Shown: in pieces, positions 59,885 through 64,000 of the stretch | How positions within the stretch are numbered: the first letter of the stretch is position 1 | Layout of the letters: each line of letters starts with the position of its first letter | Assembly: GCA_964518215.1 (NCBI GenBank) | Contig: CAZFFP010000001.1 | Location: 1-64,000, forward strand | From: CAYSGX01 sp964518215 | GTDB lineage: Bacteria; Bacteroidota; Bacteroidia; Chitinophagales; CAIOSU01 | DNA length: 64,000 nucleotides | Reading direction: 5' to 3' | The notes under the pieces: model-generated | The model's database searches: none | Told to the model about the DNA's origin: nothing | The model's input: the letters and a program-made list of their open reading frames with translations, nothing else | Translations under genes and position numbers: made by a program

Positions 59885-60913
59885 TTAAAGTTTTTTCAAT
59901 CCGAAGCGTCTGCGTTTGGGTTTGGCAGTTTCGGCTACCGGTTCTTTTATGGGTTCGGGTTTTTGCTCTTCAAATACACCCATTTTGCTGAATTTTTCGA
60001 TGCGATTCGAAATGCGTTTTTCCGGGGAAAGTTCTTTCAGTTCTGCCAAATGTTCCAGCAATTTTCCTTTCAGAAAAGCAGCCATACCATCGGGGTCGGC
60101 ATGTGCGCCACCAATCGGCTCGGGCACAATATCATCAATCAATTTAAACTGCAACATATCCTGAGCGGTAAGTTTCAGTGCTTCGGCAGCTTTTTCCTTA
60201 AAATCCCAACTGCGCCACAAAATAGAAGAGCACGATTCGGGTGAAATCACCGAATACCAAGTGTTTTCCAGCATCAACACCCTGTCGCCAATACCAATGC
60301 CCAAAGCGCCACCCGAAGCGCCTTCGCCTACCACCACACAAATCACGGGCACTTTTAGTTTGGTCATTTCAAACAGGTTGCGGGCTATGGCTTCCGCTTG
60401 TCCGCGCTCTTCGGCTTCTATGCCCGGATAAGCGCCCGGTGTGTCTATAAAAGTGATGATAGGTTTATTGAATTTTTCTGCCAGCTTCATCAAGCGCAAT
60501 GCTTTTCGATACCCTTCTGGATTTGCCATGCCGAAATTGCGGTATTGGCGCATTTTGAGATTAATACCTTTTTGATGCCCAATAAACATTACTGTTTCGC
60601 CCGCAAAAGAAGCAAAGCCTCCAACGATGGCTTTATCATCGCCAAACAAACGGTCGCCATGCTGTTCAATAAATTTCTCGGCAATCTGCGAAATATAAAA
60701 CAGCGTGTAAGGTCTTTCGGGGTGTCGCGAAATCTGCACTTTCTGCCAACCGTTGAGATTGCTGTATATCTCTTTCTTCTTTTCTGTAATCTTGGCTTCG
60801 AGTTCGGTGAGGGTTTTGCTCACATCCACTTGTCCTTTACTGCCTACCTGACGAAGGTTTTCTAATTGCTCGTATAATTCTGCAATCGGTTTTTCAAAAT
60901 CTAAGAATACCAT
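59885..60913 (-). CDS. accA: Acetyl-CoA carboxylase carboxyltransferase subunit alpha
   Basis: The 342-residue protein has PIAELYEQLENLRQVG at the start, HPERPYTLFYI, FIDTPGAYPGIEAEERGQAE and CVVVGEGASGGALGIGIGD, the crotonase-fold signatures of AccA. With AccD it makes malonyl-CoA for fatty acid synthesis. A basic, Pro/Lys-rich tail of about 25 residues (EPIKEPVAETAKPKRRRFG) extends beyond the usual 318-residue length. A TAATTTTG element is 23 nt upstream. Confidence 0.95.
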   Translation of the reverse strand: MVFLDFEKPIAELYEQLENLRQVGSKGQVDVSKTLTELEAKITEKKKEIYSNLNGWQKVQISRHPERPYTLFYISQIAEKFIEQHGDRLFGDDKAIVGGFASFAGETVMFIGHQKGINLKMRQYRNFGMANPEGYRKALRLMKLAEKFNKPIITFIDTPGAYPGIEAEERGQAEAIARNLFEMTKLKVPVICVVVGEGASGGALGIGIGDRVLMLENTWYSVISPESCSSILWRSWDFKEKAAEALKLTAQDMLQFKLIDDIVPEPIGGAHADPDGMAAFLKGKLLEHLAELKELSPEKRISNRIEKFSKMGVFEEQKPEPIKEPVAETAKPKRRRFGLKKL

Positions 60914-60935
60914 TTAGAATGGAATTAGTGTGAGG

Positions 60936-60943
60936 CAAAATTA
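60936..60943 (-). promoter_or_regulatory. TAnnTTTG -7 element for accA
   Basis: The minus strand reads TAATTTTG, an exact match 23 nt upstream of the accA start. Confidence 0.45.
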
Positions 60944-60990
60944 ATTTTTTAAAATTTGGGAATGCTATTTAGAAAAATTGAAAAAGAGTG

Positions 60991-60998
60991 TATATTTG
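60991..60998 (+). promoter_or_regulatory. TAnnTTTG -7 element for tRNA-Asp
   Basis: TATATTTG is an exact consensus match 55 nt upstream of the tRNA 5' end. Confidence 0.45.
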
Positions 60999-61052
60999 CA
61001 CCCCGTGAATAAAAAGCGGCAAAGAATAAAGTTTCTTTGAAAAGAAAATATT

Positions 61053-61126
61053 GGATCGGTAGTTCAGTTGGTTAGAATGCTGCCCTGTCACGGCAGAGGT
61101 CGCGGGTTCGAGTCCCGTCCGATCCG
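61053..61126 (+). tRNA. tRNA-Asp (anticodon GTC)
   Basis: GGATCGG at the 5' end pairs with CCGATCC at the 3' end, followed by discriminator G. The anticodon loop reads CTGTCAC with GTC in place, flanked by a GCCC/GGGC-type stem, and the T arm has GGTTCGAGTCC. The 74-nt gene does not encode a full CCA. It is followed by a strong terminator and a partial copy lies 370 nt downstream. Confidence 0.95.
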
Positions 61127-61128
61127 CA

Positions 61129-61155
61129 AAAAGCCCCGAAATTTTCGGGGCTTTT
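61129..61155 (+). terminator. Terminator of tRNA-Asp
   Basis: AAAAGCCCCG and CGGGGCTTTT form a 10-bp stem right after the tRNA, ending in a T tract. Confidence 0.85.
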
Positions 61156-61161
61156 CTGTTT

Positions 61162-61428
61162 ATGTCAAATTTCGTTTACATACTGCAAAGCGAAAAAGAC
61201 GGCTCTTTTTACAAAGGCTACACCGAAGATGTTTGTAAAAGATTGGAAAAACATAATGCAGGCTTTTCGCAATACACTTCTGCAAAAATGCCGTGGAAAT
61301 TGGTTTACTTCGAAACCATGCCGGACAAAAAATCTGCACTAATTCGGGAAAAGAATTTGAAGAAATATTCTTTGGAGAGAATCGAAGTGTTAATCGCTTC
61401 TCCTAAAAATGAATTGGAAATAGGTTAG
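61162..61428 (+). CDS. GIY-YIG nuclease-like protein (UPF0213 type)
   Basis: The 88-residue protein is a minimal GIY-YIG domain: FVYILQSEKDGSFYKGYTED, RLEKHNAG, PWKLVYFET and ALIREKNLKKYSLERIE. The family's function is uncertain; it may nick branched DNA. The gene starts 6 nt after the tRNA-Asp terminator and its last codons, including the stop TAG, lie in a duplicated piece of tRNA-Asp (from 61423). So it sits between a complete and a broken tRNA copy. Confidence 0.85.
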   Translation: MSNFVYILQSEKDGSFYKGYTEDVCKRLEKHNAGFSQYTSAKMPWKLVYFETMPDKKSALIREKNLKKYSLERIEVLIASPKNELEIG

Positions 61429-61519
61429 AATGCTGCCCTGTCATCCCTACTCGAAGCAGTAGGGACGGGTTCGAGTCTTCCTATGGCAAGCATAGGAACA
61501 CGTCTCCCGATCCGCAAAA
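61423..61519 (+). pseudogene. Broken tRNA-Asp copy with two inserted hairpins
   Basis: 61423-61443 equals tRNA positions 61070-61090 over 21 nt, 61466-61477 equals 61103-61114, and 61507-61519 matches the 3' acceptor end and following As. Between the first two blocks the tRNA sequence is replaced by a perfect hairpin (TCCCTACT, 6-nt loop, AGTAGGGA; 61444-61465). Another hairpin (TTCCTATG, GCAAG, CATAGGAA; 61478-61498) interrupts the T-arm to acceptor region. The 5' half is absent. It cannot form a tRNA. Confidence 0.8.
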
Positions 61520-61547
61520 TGCCCCGAAGTTTTTTCGGGGCATTTTT
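61516..61547 (+). terminator. Terminator after the broken tRNA copy
   Basis: AAAATGCCCCGAA and TTCGGGGCATTTT form a long stem with a T tract. It resembles the tRNA-Asp terminator, so tRNA and terminator were probably duplicated together. Confidence 0.8.
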
Positions 61548-61597
61548 GTTTTAAAAGCTATTTTTATCAAAACATTTCCATTTTCGCCCCATTTCTC

Positions 61598-61605
61598 TAT
61601 CTTTG
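61598..61605 (+). promoter_or_regulatory. TAnnTTTG -7 element for DUF177-rpmF
   Basis: TATCTTTG is an exact match. It overlaps the in-frame TTG at 61603, which argues that translation starts downstream at 61627. Confidence 0.5.
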
Positions 61606-61626
61606 CAGACCTTTAATCGTTGTAAG

Positions 61627-62154
61627 TTGAAATTTGAGCGCCAATATCAAATCCCTTTTGTGGGATTAAAACCCGGAAAGCATCGCTTCAACTTTGAAAT
61701 AAACGATGAGTTCTTTGCCAATTTTGAAGGTTCACAAATAACCGGAAGCAGCATTAAGATTGATGTTGACTTTGATAAAAAAAACGACTTTTTCATTCTC
61801 GATTTTTTTATTCAGGGCGAAGTAAATGCCGATTGCGACCGCTGTGCCCAGGTTTATAAACAAGAATTACTTGATGAATTTCGTGTTTATGTGAAGTTTG
61901 ATGACCGCAATTTAGATGTGGAAAGCGATGATGAAGATGTAATACTCATCTCCCGCGGAGATTCACATCTCGATATTGCTAATCAGATTTATGACTTTGT
62001 TAACCTTAGTGTTCCTTTACAGAAAATTTGTGCCGAAAAGCGCAATACTGATGAAAGTTGTAATGAAGCACTGAATCGTTATTTAGCTCCTGAAAAAAAA
62101 CAAGAAGAAATAGACCAGCGTTGGTCAGCTTTAGAAAAATTTAAAAAACAATAA
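61627..62154 (+). CDS. DUF177 (YceD) protein
   Basis: The start is set at TTG 61627 rather than 61603, because a promoter -7 box covers 61603 and the family begins with a segment like KFERQYQIPFVGLKPG. Cys residues in VNADCDRCAQVYKQEL and near KICAEKRNTDESC form the typical zinc-ribbon-like pattern. YceD family proteins are linked to rpmF and to 23S rRNA or ribosome function; the details are uncertain. rpmF follows after 1 nt. Confidence 0.85.
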   Translation: MKFERQYQIPFVGLKPGKHRFNFEINDEFFANFEGSQITGSSIKIDVDFDKKNDFFILDFFIQGEVNADCDRCAQVYKQELLDEFRVYVKFDDRNLDVESDDEDVILISRGDSHLDIANQIYDFVNLSVPLQKICAEKRNTDESCNEALNRYLAPEKKQEEIDQRWSALEKFKKQ

Positions 62155-62155
62155 C

Positions 62156-62347
62156 ATGCCACACCCCAAACGAAAAATATCGAAAACCCGCAGAGATAAG
62201 AGAAGAACTCACAAAAAAGCGCCTATTGCGAATGTTGTAACATGCCCTATTACCGGCACGCCTCATTTAAGGCATCATGCTTATGAAGTAGATGGAAGTC
62301 TATATTATAAGGGTAAGTTATTCATAGAAGCGAAAACTTCAAATTAA
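62156..62347 (+). CDS. rpmF: 50S ribosomal protein L32
   Basis: The 63-residue protein starts MPHPKRKISKTRRDKRRTHK, the L32 signature, and continues with CPITGTPHLRHHAYEVDG and YYKG. Only one of the usual four zinc Cys is seen, so this is a Cys-poor L32 form. It is cotranscribed with DUF177 and ends before a terminator. Confidence 0.95.
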   Translation: MPHPKRKISKTRRDKRRTHKKAPIANVVTCPITGTPHLRHHAYEVDGSLYYKGKLFIEAKTSN

Positions 62348-62372
62348 GAACTGTTTTTTAATCAAATACATT

Positions 62373-62400
62373 GCCCGCTTCAAGCGGGCTTTTGTGTTTT
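62373..62400 (+). terminator. Terminator after rpmF
   Basis: GCCCGCT and AGCGGGC form a 7-bp stem followed by TTTTGTGTTTT, 26 nt after the rpmF stop. Confidence 0.8.
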
Positions 62401-62464
62401 AATAACTCTCTGAAACCAATTTCATAACATAACTTCGCAAAAAGTATTTCTCAAGCATATTTCC

Positions 62465-63592
62465 ATGAAAAAAATTTTATTCTTAGACCGTGACGGGACA
62501 TTAATTCTTGAACCCGATGACTTTCAGATTGATAGTTTTGAAAAATTAGTTTTCTACCCGGAAATATTCCGGTGGTTGGGAAAAATTATCCGCGAAACCG
62601 ATTTTGAACTAGTAATTGTTACCAATCAGGACGGCTTAGGAAAAGAGCATTTTCCGGAAGGAAATTTTTGGAAAGTACATGAGCTTATGAAGAAAACTTT
62701 TGAAGGTGAAGGCATTCATTTCATTAACGAACACATTGACAAAAGTTATCCTGAAGATGGCTTAGATACTCGAAAGCCCGGCATTGGAATGCTCAAGGAA
62801 TACTTCAATGGCGAATATGATTTGGTAAATTCTTATGTAATTGGCGATAGAATAACTGATGTGTTGCTTGCTAAAAATTTAGGCTGCAAATGTATCTGGC
62901 TGAATGATGGCAGAGCTTTAGGCGCTTATGAAATACCTGATAATGAAGAAACCCTAAAAGAATACATTGCACTTCAAACACGAGATTGGAAACTGGTTTA
63001 CGAACTGCTGAAACAGCCTGAAAGAAAAGTTTCACACCAACGAAAAACAAAAGAAACAGATATTTTGGTTGAATTGAATCTCAACGGCAACGGAACAACT
63101 TCAATTGATACGGGTTTGGGATTTTTCGACCACATGCTCGATCAATTGGGCAAACATTCAGGAATAGATTTAAAAATAAAAGTAACAGGCGACCTGCATA
63201 TAGACGAGCATCATACGGTAGAAGATACCGCGATTGCTTTGGGCGAAGCATTTCTGAAAGCATTAGGCGATAAAAAAGGAGTAGCCCGATATGGTTTTTT
63301 TCTGCCTATGGATGATGCCAATGCGCTTGTAGGCATAGATTTTTCGGGAAGAGCCTGGTTAGAATGGGATGCTAAATTCAAACGTGAAAAAGTAGGCGAA
63401 TTACCTACTGAAATGTTTTTTCATTTTTTCAAATCGTTCAGCGATGCTGCCAAATGTAATCTTCACATAAAAGCAAAAGGTAAAAACGAGCATCATAAAA
63501 TAGAAGCTATTTTCAAAGCTGTGGCACGCAGCATTAAACAGGCAGTAAAAATTGAAGGCAATGAGTTGCCATCAACGAAAGGAACATTATGA
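62465..63592 (+). CDS. hisB: Bifunctional histidinol-phosphatase / imidazoleglycerol-phosphate dehydratase
   Basis: The N-terminal half is a HAD phosphatase (ILFLDRDGTLILEPDD, VIVTNQDGLG, YVIGDRITD). The C-terminal half is IGP dehydratase (IDTGLGFFDHMLDQLGKHSG, DEHHTVEDTAIALGEAF, NEHHKIEAIFKAVARSIKQA). The two activities are steps 7 and 9 (IGP dehydration and histidinol phosphate hydrolysis) of histidine synthesis. The fusion is usual in Bacteroidota and enterics. Its stop overlaps hisH by 4 nt. Confidence 0.95.
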   Translation: MKKILFLDRDGTLILEPDDFQIDSFEKLVFYPEIFRWLGKIIRETDFELVIVTNQDGLGKEHFPEGNFWKVHELMKKTFEGEGIHFINEHIDKSYPEDGLDTRKPGIGMLKEYFNGEYDLVNSYVIGDRITDVLLAKNLGCKCIWLNDGRALGAYEIPDNEETLKEYIALQTRDWKLVYELLKQPERKVSHQRKTKETDILVELNLNGNGTTSIDTGLGFFDHMLDQLGKHSGIDLKIKVTGDLHIDEHHTVEDTAIALGEAFLKALGDKKGVARYGFFLPMDDANALVGIDFSGRAWLEWDAKFKREKVGELPTEMFFHFFKSFSDAAKCNLHIKAKGKNEHHKIEAIFKAVARSIKQAVKIEGNELPSTKGTL

Positions 63593-64000
63593 TTGCCATT
63601 CTGAAATACAATGCAGGAAATGTTCAATCGGTGATGTATGCGTTACAACGATTAGGAGTTGAGCCGATATTGACCGATGACCATGAAGCCTTACTAAAAG
63701 CAGATAAAGTTATCTTTCCCGGTGTGGGCGAAGCCAGCACTACTATGGCTTATTTGAAAGAAAGAAAATTAGATGAACTTATAACTCAATTAAAGCAACC
63801 GGTTTTAGGAATATGTTTGGGTATGCAGTTGCTTTGCAAGCATTCTGAAGAAAACAATACCGATTGTATAGGAATATTTGATGTGGCAGTGAAGCGGTTT
63901 CCCTCTACAGGAAAAGTGCCCCACATGGGTTGGAACAATATTGTGAATCTTAAAAGCTCTTTATTCGCAAATCTTGAGAACCCTGATGTATATTTTGTTC
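63589..64000 (+). CDS. hisH: Imidazole glycerol phosphate synthase glutaminase subunit HisH, partial
   Basis: ATG 63589 overlaps the hisB stop (ATGA). The translation reads MIAILKYNAGNVQSVMYALQ, FPGVGEASTTMAYLK and PVLGICLGMQLLCKHSEE with the nucleophile Cys, then VPHMGWN. These are HisH signatures; it supplies ammonia to HisF. The gene is cut by the window end at about residue 137 of roughly 195. Confidence 0.93.
   Translation, partial: MIAILKYNAGNVQSVMYALQRLGVEPILTDDHEALLKADKVIFPGVGEASTTMAYLKERKLDELITQLKQPVLGICLGMQLLCKHSEENNTDCIGIFDVAVKRFPSTGKVPHMGWNNIVNLKSSLFANLENPDVYFV

Overview
The window looks like a chromosomal stretch from a member of the Bacteroidota, probably near Chitinophagales or Sphingobacteriales, taken from a draft assembly. 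Evidence seen directly: type IX secretion (T9SS) C-terminal sorting tails on several secreted proteins, a GldM-like protein, a fused SecDF, a bifunctional HisB, SDR-type threonine dehydrogenase, AT-rich coding, and repeated TAnnTTTG -7 promoter elements typical of the Bacteroidota primary sigma factor. Two runs of exactly 100 N (23607-23706 and 30752-30851) are scaffold gaps. Several genes carry one- or two-base frameshifts in homopolymers, so some breakage may be sequencing error.

Layout. 1-3200 is an accessory polymorphic-toxin (RHS tip) region: a broken open frame, a lipoprotein, an orphan RHS tip fused to a papain-like toxin-type domain, an overlapping candidate immunity lipoprotein, a small membrane protein, a 98-bp tandem repeat and a second, frameshifted RHS-tip remnant. 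3199-10904 holds an SdpI-family gene coupled to a steroid 5-alpha-reductase-like enzyme, a surface protein with VGIGT repeats, a TPR-adenylate cyclase, a YitT protein, an HD hydrolase and a sterol-desaturase-like enzyme. 11070-13249 is a forward sulfur module (two rhodaneses, YeiH exporter, two small membrane proteins). Facing it, 16470-13244 is an ArsR-controlled module (ArsR, CxxC thioredoxin, ArsP-type permease, DinB, ArsF-like, ArsG-like) with two matching operator-like sites. 16741-22941 has a CBS protein, an ethylene-receptor-like histidine kinase with a coupled response regulator, FtsX, a SRPBCC protein, dihydroorotase and MoxR.

22938-27955 is a periplasmic chaperone cluster of three parvulin/SurA-type proteins. 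One is cut by a scaffold gap and carries a 108-bp palindromic repeat inserted in frame near its signal peptide. A repeat-rich spacer follows. 28132-41326 contains threonine dehydrogenase, a 2OG oxygenase, a methyltransferase, an M42 peptidase, an aquaglyceroporin, SecDF, dCTP deaminase and a GH31 enzyme with all the known sulfoquinovose-binding residues. 41392-46290 holds DUF2200, TauE, a methyltransferase, a frameshifted DUF1287 gene, RsmE and PdhB. 46745-56845 is rich in secreted T9SS cargo (a copper monooxygenase-like protein, a subtilase, an unknown) plus PdhC, ClpP, Fic and a GldM-like protein.

56920-64000 is mostly housekeeping: dipeptidase, DapA, AccA, tRNA-Asp, a GIY-YIG gene caught between tRNA-Asp and a degraded tRNA-Asp copy, DUF177-RpmF, and HisB-HisH (HisH runs off the window). 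The points most worth a second look are the RHS cassette zone, the ethylene-receptor-like kinase, the paired ArsR-type operators, the short hairpin family that interrupts other repeats and a tRNA copy, the in-frame palindromic insertion in the SurA-like gene, and the predicted sulfoquinovosidase.
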